DNA of 47,377 bases from Clostridiales bacterium (lineage in GTDB: Bacteria > Bacillota > Clostridia > Peptostreptococcales > Anaerovoracaceae), in contig SVCQ01000016.1 in the NCBI GenBank assembly GCA_015058275.1, forward strand, positions 1 to 47,377, in the 5' to 3' direction. The translations under genes and the position numbers were made by a program. The notes below the pieces were generated by a model. It did no database searches, had not been told where the DNA came from, and saw only the letters and a program-made list of their open reading frames with translations. This document shows, one piece after another, positions 1 through 7,359 of this stretch. Numbering within the stretch: the stretch's first letter is position 1; every line of letters starts with the position of its first letter.

Positions 1-14
1 TGCAACAATGGAGT

Positions 15-70
15 TTGCCAGATTTAATGCAACAAAAAGTGTGCATTTACTTTGGCAAGTGAAGCTTTTT
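15..70 (+). terminator. Possible hairpin/terminator of an upstream gene
   Basis: Two nested inverted repeats can fold together: TTGCCA (15-20) with TGGCAA (53-58), and inside it AATGCA (26-31) with TGCATT (42-47). A short T-run follows at 66-70. It may end a gene lying left of the window. The stem has internal mismatches and the T-run is not adjacent, so the call is weak. Nothing else is recognisable in bases 1-185 except a -10-like TAAAAT at 116-121. Confidence 0.25.
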
Positions 71-185
71 GGTAACACTGTGTCTCCAAAGCGTGAGTTA
101 TCCGTATAAGTAGTGTAAAATGAAATATGAGGAACAGTTCCGAAGGGGAAAAGTGAACGCTCCGGCCAACTACATAGACTGAAAA

Positions 186-1814
186 ATGAGACTCAGCAGA
201 GCGATAACAGATTCAATAGCAAAAAGGCCGCAGGACACTGTGATGGTATATCCGGGAAGGGATATATCAGGAGAGGAGTTTCTTGCGCTGACAGCATCCT
301 GCGCTCTGGCTTTAAAGGAAAAAGGGATCAAAGCGGGAGACTGGGTCGCTGTGTGCTCAACAACTACGGCAGAGGCCGTAGCTGCAGCTATAGCCTGTCA
401 TAATATCGGGGCAGCTGTAATGATGGTCAATCCCGCGGTGAGTGACGGTACAATATGCTCGATCCTGAAGGATAGCGGTACCCGGCTGATCTTTGTTCAC
501 GAGATGCTGATAGACAGGATAAGGCAAGGGCTGAAGGGAAGCGGCATAGAGACGGGAGTGATCATTTCAGACATGGACTCGATGCCTGCGGCACTGAAGC
601 TCCTGAGGGGGTTCGGAGTCATACCGCATAATGAGATCACATCCATCTCCGGCATGGAGTTCGTGGTGTGGAACGAATTCATAAAAAAAACGGATCCGGA
701 TGACGCAGTCCGCATACTGGACGAGACAGAGGAAGAGACAGATCCGGAAACACCGGCTTTGCTGGTGTGGTCATCCGGCTCAACCGGAGAACCGAAGGGA
801 GTCCTGCTTTCAGAGAGGGCGCTTCTGGCACAGCTGAATATCACGGGATTTGATCCTTTTACAGACAAAGGCACCGCATTTGCGGCACTGGGCAGCCTGT
901 GGTCCGCCACCGCATATATCATAACGATCCTTGTGATGCTGGTGATGCCGCGAAAGATCGTCATGCCGCTGGGACAGCCAATGACTGATCTGATCACAAA
1001 ACAGGGGGCGGACATGGTTTTCAGCACGGCGAGCGGATGGATAAGAACCATTTCATCGGGATCTTTGGATAAAGCCGATATTTCCCGCCTTGAATTCACG
1101 GCTTGCGGAGGAGAACGCACCGCTCCTGCAGCGGAAAGAGCGGTGAATGCTTATTTCAGGGAGCATGGGTGTCGCTGCGAGCTGACAGATCTTTGGGGCC
1201 TCAGCGAGTTTTCGTCTTTGATGACCGACAACATCAGCAACAATAAAAAAGGCAGTGTAGGAAGACCTTTTCACGGGATACGCATAGAAGCCTTTGACCC
1301 TGTCCGCCCGAGCTTACCGCTCGAAAGGGGTCATAGCGGCGAATTGTTTGCCGAATCCCCTGCGGTCATGAGCGGATACTACGGCGACGACAAAGCGACG
1401 GAGGAATTCTTCTTCACAGATGAAGAAGGCGTCGTATGGGGCCGCACCGGTGACGCAGGGTATGTGGACAGTGAAGGCTATGTATATGTGTACGGCCGCA
1501 GAGACAGCGCGATCTATCCTGACGGAGTCAGTGTTGTTTATCCTTCGGAAATAGAGAATGTCCTGGCAGAGGATGCCAGGGTCCTGAATTGTGCCGTGGT
1601 AATAAGTGGCGCCGGCGGAGAGATAACGGCTCATATATATGCATCCGCGCAGGATGAGACAGAGCAGGCTGCACTTACCGATACTCTTAAAGGCCTGTGC
1701 AAAAGCAGGCTGTCAAAAGACAGAAGACCTGAAAGATACATATACTGGCCGAAGGGTCTGCCTTTAAACGAATTCGGAAAAATCGCACGTAATGAACTGA
1801 AAGAATATACATAA
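186..1814 (+). CDS. AMP-forming acyl/aryl/amino acid ligase of the RiPP-like cassette
   Basis: 542-aa adenylate-forming enzyme (ANL superfamily) that should activate a carboxylic acid as an acyl-adenylate; the substrate cannot be read from the sequence. The P-loop SSGSTGEPKG lies at residues 196-205. A GLSE motif corresponds to motif A5, GRTGDAGYVD and YGRRDSAI to A7/A8, and the C-terminal FGKIAR supplies the usual catalytic lysine. The ATG at 186 is chosen because an in-frame stop lies six bases upstream and the N-terminal fold would be lost from a later start. No good ribosome-binding site precedes it. The stop is 10 bases before the small peptide gene, whose strong SD follows directly, so the two are almost certainly co-transcribed. 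It has a canonical P-loop, unlike the three ligases at 7.3-15.2 kb, so it belongs to a different subgroup. Confidence 0.85.
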   Translation: MRLSRAITDSIAKRPQDTVMVYPGRDISGEEFLALTASCALALKEKGIKAGDWVAVCSTTTAEAVAAAIACHNIGAAVMMVNPAVSDGTICSILKDSGTRLIFVHEMLIDRIRQGLKGSGIETGVIISDMDSMPAALKLLRGFGVIPHNEITSISGMEFVVWNEFIKKTDPDDAVRILDETEEETDPETPALLVWSSGSTGEPKGVLLSERALLAQLNITGFDPFTDKGTAFAALGSLWSATAYIITILVMLVMPRKIVMPLGQPMTDLITKQGADMVFSTASGWIRTISSGSLDKADISRLEFTACGGERTAPAAERAVNAYFREHGCRCELTDLWGLSEFSSLMTDNISNNKKGSVGRPFHGIRIEAFDPVRPSLPLERGHSGELFAESPAVMSGYYGDDKATEEFFFTDEEGVVWGRTGDAGYVDSEGYVYVYGRRDSAIYPDGVSVVYPSEIENVLAEDARVLNCAVVISGAGGEITAHIYASAQDETEQAALTDTLKGLCKSRLSKDRRPERYIYWPKGLPLNEFGKIARNELKEYT

Positions 1815-1824
1815 GGAGGTTGCT

Positions 1825-2094
1825 ATGGATTACAACAATGTGATTGAGCATTTTGCTCAGAAAGTTGATGAACCGAGAAGAGAAGAGTTCAAAGCAAAGG
1901 CATCGAAGATAGAGGATGTTTCAGCGGCCGATGCACTCGCAAGGGAATTTGGCATTGAACCTTCAGAAGAAGACAGGAAAGAAGTGATAAAAATGTTAGG
2001 TGTTATGGAACTTTCACCTGAGATGCTTCGTGATATCGCGGCTGGCTGTAACAGTCCCGTGTGTGGAGAGTGGGGTTACTGCGAAGATAAATGA
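1825..2094 (+). CDS. Candidate RiPP precursor peptide, Nif11-like leader with Cys-rich core
   Basis: 89-aa peptide with a strong SD (AAGGAGG) just before its ATG. Residues 1-70 are charged and helical, with a pattern like Nif11-type leaders: an FKAKASKIED segment, then a GIEPSEED segment, then MELSPEMLRDIAAG, which resembles the ELSDEELDxVAGG end of many leaders. Right after the AG-type site (residues 73-74) comes a 15-residue tail, CNSPVCGEWGYCEDK, with Cys at 75, 80 and 86 plus Trp and Tyr. That leader/core architecture is what I see; a precursor role is inference. The gene sits between an adenylating ligase and a U32-family protein, either of which could modify the peptide. No transporter or radical-SAM gene is adjacent. 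An alternative is a small regulatory or metal-binding protein. No phosphopantetheine Ser motif is present, so it is not an obvious carrier protein. Confidence 0.55.
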   Translation: MDYNNVIEHFAQKVDEPRREEFKAKASKIEDVSAADALAREFGIEPSEEDRKEVIKMLGVMELSPEMLRDIAAGCNSPVCGEWGYCEDK

Positions 2095-2095
2095 T

Positions 2096-3007
2096 ATGTC
2101 GTGGCGCGTTCCTGCATTATTTAATAACGACAGAGCAGCATTGAGATTAACACATCTACTCAGACCTCATCTGGGAGGTCGGCTATTCGGTTCGGTATAT
2201 GGTGCGCCTGCGTCTGCGTGGTCAGGAGGCCGTCCGTGCATCGTAAAAGAAGAAGCAGATGAAGTTTGGCTGCGCAGGTATTTCGAAGCATACAGAGCTG
2301 AAGGTATCAGATGCTCCCTGACCCTGACGAGAATGAATGTAAGCAAAGATGCGCTCAGCGATCCATATTGCAACATGCTGCTTGATCTGATTGAGGAATA
2401 TGACGGCGAAGCTATAGTGTTCAACGATGATCTGGCTGAATATATAAGGCAGACACATTCGGGGATACCTCTTGTAGCGTCGAATATAAAGCCCGCGACG
2501 GACTTTTTGAATGCCTGGGCAGGCTGCGCGAATGAATCTGAATACTACAGACGGCTTTTAGAAAGTTATGACCGCATAGTCATAAGAAGCGAAGCGGCCC
2601 TTGACGGGAAGATAAGAAAAAGCCTGAGGGATATAGCTGACCGCTGCGAGATCATAGTAAATCCGCGTTGCATACCGGACTGCCCTCATTGTCTCGATCA
2701 TTATAAGAATATAGAGAGAAAGATGGAGGATAAGGAGCACAAAGCGGGCTGCTATTACAGCGATGAGGATGATCCGCGCATCTACAGCATGAGCCTCAGA
2801 GAGGAGCAGCTCAGGGAGCTTGCAGCGGAAGGCTTTACGCAGTTCAAGATCGAAGGCCGCAATATATCCCCGGACCTATTCACCAGATACTGTATGAGTT
2901 TCATTCTCGGAAAAGAAAAGAGTGAAGAGATACAAAGCGCTATGGATAACCGGGAAATCTTTGAGCTTTTGCTGCTCATGACACAAAAGGCAGCAGGAAC
3001 ACTATGA
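2096..3007 (+). CDS. Divergent peptidase U32-family (UbiU/UbiV/RlhA-like) protein
   Basis: 303-aa protein whose ATG lies one base after the stop of the peptide gene (TGATATG), so translation is probably coupled. The family call rests on the C-terminal KIEGR motif (residues 251-255, preceded by QF), characteristic of U32 proteins, and on a Cys cluster CIPDCPHC (Cys 192, 196, 199) plus Cys 219, placed like the Fe-S ligands of UbiU/UbiV. The N-terminal half fits a TIM-barrel-like fold but shows little clear similarity. U32 relatives include oxygen-independent hydroxylases (UbiUV on ubiquinone precursors, RlhA on 23S rRNA), so a hydroxylation or other modification of the neighbouring peptide is plausible. 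This is inference. The protein is shorter than typical U32 peptidases (about 400 aa). A terminator follows about 85 bases downstream. Confidence 0.6.
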   Translation: MSWRVPALFNNDRAALRLTHLLRPHLGGRLFGSVYGAPASAWSGGRPCIVKEEADEVWLRRYFEAYRAEGIRCSLTLTRMNVSKDALSDPYCNMLLDLIEEYDGEAIVFNDDLAEYIRQTHSGIPLVASNIKPATDFLNAWAGCANESEYYRRLLESYDRIVIRSEAALDGKIRKSLRDIADRCEIIVNPRCIPDCPHCLDHYKNIERKMEDKEHKAGCYYSDEDDPRIYSMSLREEQLRELAAEGFTQFKIEGRNISPDLFTRYCMSFILGKEKSEEIQSAMDNREIFELLLLMTQKAAGTL

Positions 3008-3090
3008 TGCCATGACTCCTGGGCAGCTTAATTCTATGGAGCATAGTTCCAGGCAAAAAGAACGCATGCCGGCAATGCAGAGTATGAATA

Positions 3091-3120
3091 CCCCTGATCG
3101 TAGCGGTCAGGGGCATTTTA
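3091..3120 (+). terminator. Rho-independent terminator after the RiPP-like cassette
   Basis: A 10-bp stem (CCCCTGATCG with CGGTCAGGGG, one G-U pair) closes a TAG loop at 3091-3113, followed by CATTTTA. It separates the cassette at 186-3007 from the membrane-protein operon. Confidence 0.75.
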
Positions 3121-3147
3121 CTGTCCCGGATCGCGGCTCCGGCGTTC

Positions 3148-3176
3148 TTTAAAACACAGGGGATGTCTGTTATAAT
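3148..3176 (+). promoter_or_regulatory. Extended -10 promoter for the 3255-7243 operon
   Basis: A perfect TATAAT at 3171-3176 is preceded by TG at 3168-3169 (extended -10), with a weak -35 TTTAAA at 3148-3153 and a 17-base spacer. It lies just after the terminator, as expected for a new transcription unit. Confidence 0.6.
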
Positions 3177-3254
3177 TTTTCTGAATAAATACTTGATAAC
3201 ACGGCATTGTTTAAGGAGAACCAGGATGATTATCAAAGGGGGAGCGTGACCACG

Positions 3255-4166
3255 ATGGGGAAACCTGCCAGACAAAACAAGAGAAGATACCTGATATCTC
3301 TTTATCATACGCGCAGCGTGCTTGCGCTTGATGCCAGCATCCTGGTCTTTTGCATTACTGCATTCTCTATAGGCTATGAGCTCCGTCAATTCGATACATG
3401 GAGCACCAACATGTTCTGCTTCTTTACTATCCTGTCGAACATGTTCGCCGCCGTAGGTGCAATGCTCATGAATCCTTATGCGGTGGAGGGCATCCGCAGG
3501 AAGCGCTTTGAACTTCCGGGATGGATAGTCATGGTGCAGTACTCCGGAGCTGTATGTGTTGCGGTAACGATGATGACCACGCTGCTGCTTCTCATCCCTG
3601 TTGAGGGAGAGGCTGCCATAGCCGGCACCAATCTGTATCTGCATCTCATAACACCTCCGCTTACGATACTCTTGTTTGCCAGCGTAGAGAGCTGCCACAA
3701 ACTGCCGCGCTGGTGCATCCCGGTTGCACTTATCCCTTACTGGATCTATATGATCGTCTATTACGTCAACGTGATCGTGATAGGCGAGGAAAACGGCGGC
3801 TGGAAGGACATATACCATATCGCTGAATTTTGGCCTGCATGGATATCCGTGGTAGGCATGTTCATTGCGGGGCTTGTGATCGCCTGGGCATTGCTGTGGG
3901 GTCACAACCGTCTTACAGAAAAAAGCATCAAGCGCCTGACGGATATGTGGACTGATGATCTTGGGGACGCGGACCTTCTGGTCGAGGCTTTCGGCCTCGG
4001 ACGCTACATGGGCAAGCACTGTGATGCAGCCGGCCTGACCATGCCTCTCGATATCTTCTACATGATGCATGACAGGTACGGCATCCCGGTCGAATCACTC
4101 GCAAGGGCCTTCTACAAAGGGGCGCTCGACAGCATGGAGGAGAGGAAAGCAAAGCATGACATTTGA
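3255..4166 (+). CDS. Six-TM integral membrane protein, Pr6Pr/FAR-17a-like
   Basis: 303-aa polytopic protein with about six hydrophobic helices in residues 15-220 and a cytosolic tail of about 80 residues. The FFTILSN motif near the second helix, and Trp/Tyr-rich segments such as WPAWISVVG, resemble the Pr6Pr/FAR-17a (AIG1-like) membrane family. Some eukaryotic members hydrolyse fatty acid esters; the bacterial ones are uncharacterised. The ATG at 3255 is preferred over an upstream TTG (3207) because GGGGGAG at 3238-3244 is well spaced for it. A seven-codon open frame (3226-3249) with its own SD overlaps this site. The gene overlaps the next membrane gene by 11 bases, suggesting the two act together. 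Confidence 0.6.
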   Translation: MGKPARQNKRRYLISLYHTRSVLALDASILVFCITAFSIGYELRQFDTWSTNMFCFFTILSNMFAAVGAMLMNPYAVEGIRRKRFELPGWIVMVQYSGAVCVAVTMMTTLLLLIPVEGEAAIAGTNLYLHLITPPLTILLFASVESCHKLPRWCIPVALIPYWIYMIVYYVNVIVIGEENGGWKDIYHIAEFWPAWISVVGMFIAGLVIAWALLWGHNRLTEKSIKRLTDMWTDDLGDADLLVEAFGLGRYMGKHCDAAGLTMPLDIFYMMHDRYGIPVESLARAFYKGALDSMEERKAKHDI

Positions 4167-4938
4167 TAATTTCTGGTTTGTAAAGACCGACACAAACACT
4201 TTTCCGGAAGATATGCCTTTCGGAGTTTTTACTCCGGGGCATCTGATATGGGTTCTGATCACACTCGCTGTGATCATTATCTGTGCACTCTGCTATGTCA
4301 GGGGCAATAACAAGACCCGTGCGAATATAAGATATATCATTGCTCTTGCCATGATATTCAGCGAATTCTGGAAGGTGAGCCTCTGTGCACTCAAGGGGGC
4401 CCTTCCACACGAATACCTGCCACTCGAGGTATGCAGCCTCGGCGAATACATGATACTGATAGATTCCATGTGGCCGGACAACAGGATCACAAAGCAGCTC
4501 CTCGCATTTGCGTTCTTCCCTGCGACAGTGATGGCGCTGGCGTTCCCGGCTGCAAGCGGCTATCCTTCATTCGGCTTCATAATAATCAGGTTCTTCGTGA
4601 TGCATGGAGGCATCGCGGTATATTTTGTCTGCCGGTATGCAGCCGGAGAGATAAAGCCAAAATACGTAGGGCTTTGGGGCTCGCATCTGTTCTTCCTGGG
4701 CCTTGCCATCATTATGCATCAGTTCGACGTCAGGAACGGATTGAATTACATGTTCCTCACAGATCCTCTCGGCAATCCTGTCTTACAGCTGCTCTGGGAT
4801 ATCTCAGGAGGCAAAGGCGGGGCGCCTTACATATTTGCGCTGGCAGTCTTTGTTGCGATCATCCTGCATATATTCTACGGTATCTACAGACTTGATGCCG
4901 CAAGAGCAGGCAGGAAGAGAAGGAAGCAATCAGCATGA
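4156..4938 (+). CDS. YwaF / TP0381-family integral membrane protein
   Basis: 260-aa, mostly hydrophobic protein with about seven membrane segments. The FTPGHLIWVLI opening, the YLPLEVCSLGEY segment after the third helix, and the later HGGIAVYF helix match the TIGR02206/YwaF (TP0381) family of unknown function. The ATG at 4156 overlaps the end of the preceding gene and has a purine-rich SD (GAGGAGAGG) about 12 bases upstream. The C-terminus is basic. It overlaps the next gene in an ATGA arrangement, so the three membrane genes 3255-5759 are translationally coupled. Confidence 0.7.
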   Translation: MTFDNFWFVKTDTNTFPEDMPFGVFTPGHLIWVLITLAVIIICALCYVRGNNKTRANIRYIIALAMIFSEFWKVSLCALKGALPHEYLPLEVCSLGEYMILIDSMWPDNRITKQLLAFAFFPATVMALAFPAASGYPSFGFIIIRFFVMHGGIAVYFVCRYAAGEIKPKYVGLWGSHLFFLGLAIIMHQFDVRNGLNYMFLTDPLGNPVLQLLWDISGGKGGAPYIFALAVFVAIILHIFYGIYRLDAARAGRKRRKQSA

Positions 4939-5759
4939 AATACGTATTGATTTCGTTTGTGGCCTTCGGGGTGTTCATCCTGACCGGATGGATGGTGACC
5001 AGCCGGATCGACCGCAGACACGCACTGTCTGAGAGCCAGAGGTTTGTGACATCGGTGATAATCGCCGTATCGCTGGCTATCGTCTCTTTTCTGGGATTCA
5101 TGGGAGTCTACTACCATGCCGATGACAGTGTCAGCGCTTATCTGGTCAGCAACGACACGGTCAAAGTCGAGGAGAGTGATGATGCATACTTCTTTGACGG
5201 GCCGGGCGATTCGTCGGCAGTCATATTCTATCAGGGCGGCAAGGTCGAAGAGACCGCGTATGCGCCGCTTATGCATCGCATGGCAGAGAGAGGCACGGAC
5301 TGCTTCCTCATGAAGCTCCCGCTTCGCATGGCAGAACTTGATGCCTCAGCCGCGGATGACATCATAGAGGAATACCGTGATTATGAATGGTACCTGATGG
5401 GTCATTCCCTCGGAGGGACAGCGGCCGGTACATATACGTCTTATCATCCGGATGAGGTAAAGGGGCTCATACTGCTTGCCGCATATCCTGTCAACGATCA
5501 GGACAGGTCGTGCAGACTGCTCAGCATCTACGGAGACAGGGACGGCGTACTTGAGATGGAGGCGTACAACAGACAAAAGACCTGCTGGCCGCCGGACGGC
5601 AGCGAGCTTGTGATAAGCGGAGGCAATCACAGCGGCATGGGCTGCTACGGCCTGCAAAAAGGCGACAACAAAGCGAGGATAAGCAGCGATGAACAGCAGA
5701 CACAGGTCGCTGTAGCCGCTGCAGAGTTTATAAATAATGGCTTGAAGGGAGAGAGATAA
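4935..5759 (+). CDS. Membrane-anchored alpha/beta hydrolase
   Basis: 274-aa protein. Two hydrophobic segments (about residues 3-20 and 38-58) anchor an extracytoplasmic hydrolase domain that begins near residue 85. The nucleophile elbow is GHSLGG, a strand-turn with YGDRDG supplies the acid, and GGNHSGMG supplies the histidine, so a complete Ser-Asp-His triad is visible. It matches the Abhydrolase_5-like family, often annotated as alpha/beta hydrolase or carboxymethylenebutenolidase-like; the substrate is unknown. The start overlaps the previous stop (ATGA). The stop overlaps the aspartate ammonia-lyase start (TAATG), so the two are co-translated although their functions do not obviously relate. 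Confidence 0.8.
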   Translation: MKYVLISFVAFGVFILTGWMVTSRIDRRHALSESQRFVTSVIIAVSLAIVSFLGFMGVYYHADDSVSAYLVSNDTVKVEESDDAYFFDGPGDSSAVIFYQGGKVEETAYAPLMHRMAERGTDCFLMKLPLRMAELDASAADDIIEEYRDYEWYLMGHSLGGTAAGTYTSYHPDEVKGLILLAAYPVNDQDRSCRLLSIYGDRDGVLEMEAYNRQKTCWPPDGSELVISGGNHSGMGCYGLQKGDNKARISSDEQQTQVAVAAAEFINNGLKGER

Positions 5760-7243
5760 TGCATATAGAGGAAATGCTCAGAAGTACAGTCGGCTGGCCG
5801 GCAGGAGGGGATACCGCTGTTGACTTTTCGAAAGCAGAGCCGTCCGAATACAGGATAGAACACGACTCCATAGGAGAGAAGAAGATACCTGCGGAGGCAT
5901 ATTACGGCATACAGAGCATGCGCGCAGCCGAGAACTTCAGAATCACGGGCCTGGATACCCATCCGGAGATGCTCTGCAGCATCGCGTACATCAAGAAGGC
6001 CGCGGCACTCACCAACTGCAGTACGGGAGCTCTTGACAGGGATAAGGCGGATGCAATAGCACAGGCCTGCGACGAGATTCTGGACGGAGGTTTCCGCAGC
6101 GACTTCATAGTGGACCCCATGCAGGGAGGAGCCGGTACTTCTCTCAACATGAATGCCAATGAGGTCATTGCAAACCGCGCCATAGAGATCCTCGGAGGGA
6201 CCAAAGGAGATTACAGCCTCATCCATCCGAACGACCATGTCAATCTCGGGCAGTCCACAAACGACGTCATCCCTACAGCAGGCAAGATGGCTGCTATCAG
6301 GATGCTGACAAGACTGAGGATGCAGCTCCAGGTGTTGCATCTTGCTCTGTCAAAAAAGTCAGAGGAGTTCGATCATGTGATCAAGATGGGCCGCACTCAG
6401 ATGCAGGATGCAGTTCCTATCCGGCTCGGGCAGGAGTTCAAAGCCTATGCCGATGCAGTTGAGAGGTCGATCCTGCGCATAGAGAAGGCTGCGGATGAGC
6501 TCAGGGTCATCAATCTGGGAGGCACAGCGATCGGTACAGGTGTGAACGCAGATGATGAATACATAGGCAAGATAGTTCCGGTGCTCTGCGACATATCCGG
6601 GATAGATCTGGTGCAGGCAGATGATCTGATAGATGCGACTCAAAACCTCGATCCGTTTGTGAGCGTATCGGGAGTTGTAAAGACATGCGCGGTGACGCTG
6701 TCAAAGATCTCCAACGATCTGAGACTGATGTCATCCGGCCCTAAGGCTGGATTCGGCGAGATAAGTCTTCCTGCCAGGCAGAGCGGATCCTCTATCATGC
6801 CGGGCAAGATCAATCCCGTCATACCTGAGGTCGTCAATCAGGTGGCATTCAATGCGATCGGAAATGACACGACTATAGCTCTTGCGGCCGAAGCCGGTCA
6901 GCTAGAGCTCAACGCATTCCTGCCGATAATATTCTACAATCTGTTCCAGTCCATAGACACGCTCGGCTTTGCGGTGGAGACATTCGCCGACAACTGCATC
7001 ACGGGCATCACGGCCAACGAGGAACGCTGTCGCAAGCTCGTAGAAAGCAGTGTTGGAATTGTCACGACCCTTGCAGCTGTTGTGGGTTATGACAAGGCGA
7101 CCGACATAGCAAAAAAGGCTCTGATCCAGGACCGTCCTGTCAGGGAGATAATACTCGGGGAAGGTCTTCTTGATGAGGATGAGGTGACAAGGCTTCTAGA
7201 TCCTGCAAGGATGACAGGGATAGGCAGCGAAGACAGGAATTGA
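5759..7243 (+). CDS. aspA: Aspartate ammonia-lyase (aspartase)
   Basis: 494-aa cytosolic enzyme converting L-aspartate to fumarate and ammonia. The fumarase/aspartase superfamily signature GSSIMPGKINPV lies near residues 342-353, and GQSTNDVIPT and GRTQMQDAVPI are also present. The core begins at RIEHDSIGEKKIP, where most aspartases start, so this protein has an N-terminal extension of about 32 residues. The ATG at 5759 is kept because GGGAGAG lies directly upstream and the gene overlaps the preceding stop; no Met occurs just before the core. Fumarase is a possible alternative, but the RIEHDSIGE start and overall pattern favour aspartase. It is last in its operon. In an anaerobe it would feed fumarate and ammonia from amino-acid fermentation. 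Confidence 0.9.
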   Translation: MHIEEMLRSTVGWPAGGDTAVDFSKAEPSEYRIEHDSIGEKKIPAEAYYGIQSMRAAENFRITGLDTHPEMLCSIAYIKKAAALTNCSTGALDRDKADAIAQACDEILDGGFRSDFIVDPMQGGAGTSLNMNANEVIANRAIEILGGTKGDYSLIHPNDHVNLGQSTNDVIPTAGKMAAIRMLTRLRMQLQVLHLALSKKSEEFDHVIKMGRTQMQDAVPIRLGQEFKAYADAVERSILRIEKAADELRVINLGGTAIGTGVNADDEYIGKIVPVLCDISGIDLVQADDLIDATQNLDPFVSVSGVVKTCAVTLSKISNDLRLMSSGPKAGFGEISLPARQSGSSIMPGKINPVIPEVVNQVAFNAIGNDTTIALAAEAGQLELNAFLPIIFYNLFQSIDTLGFAVETFADNCITGITANEERCRKLVESSVGIVTTLAAVVGYDKATDIAKKALIQDRPVREIILGEGLLDEDEVTRLLDPARMTGIGSEDRN

Positions 7244-7283
7244 TCAGTCGATTTTTTGCCGACAATCTTGTAGGAAATAATAG

Positions 7284-7328
7284 TATAATACGAGTTAGTT
7301 TAGTATTACGCAGCATATGATGCTGCGT
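7284..7328 (+). promoter_or_regulatory. -10 element and 5'-end hairpin ahead of the ligase operon
   Basis: TATAAT at 7284-7289 has no convincing -35 at 16-18 bases. About 18 bases downstream is a perfect inverted repeat: ACGCAGCAT (7308-7316), a three-base loop, ATGCTGCGT (7320-7328). If transcription starts near 7297, the mRNA begins with this hairpin, which could stabilise the long transcript. The hairpin would also bury the GTG at 7327, one reason for preferring a later start. Confidence 0.45.
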
Positions 7329-7359
7329 GAGCAGGAGCAATCAAACAAACCGCTTAGCA

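Noticed and set aside
2976-4070. 364-codon reverse frame opposite the Pr6Pr-like gene
   Set aside because: Composition is rich in His, Arg and Cys with no hydrophobic pattern or motif. The forward frame has SD, promoter and membrane helices.
7327-7359. GTG at 7327 as the ligase start
   Set aside because: It lies in the arm of a perfect hairpin and lacks an SD; the ATG at 7360 is kept, though it is also weak.
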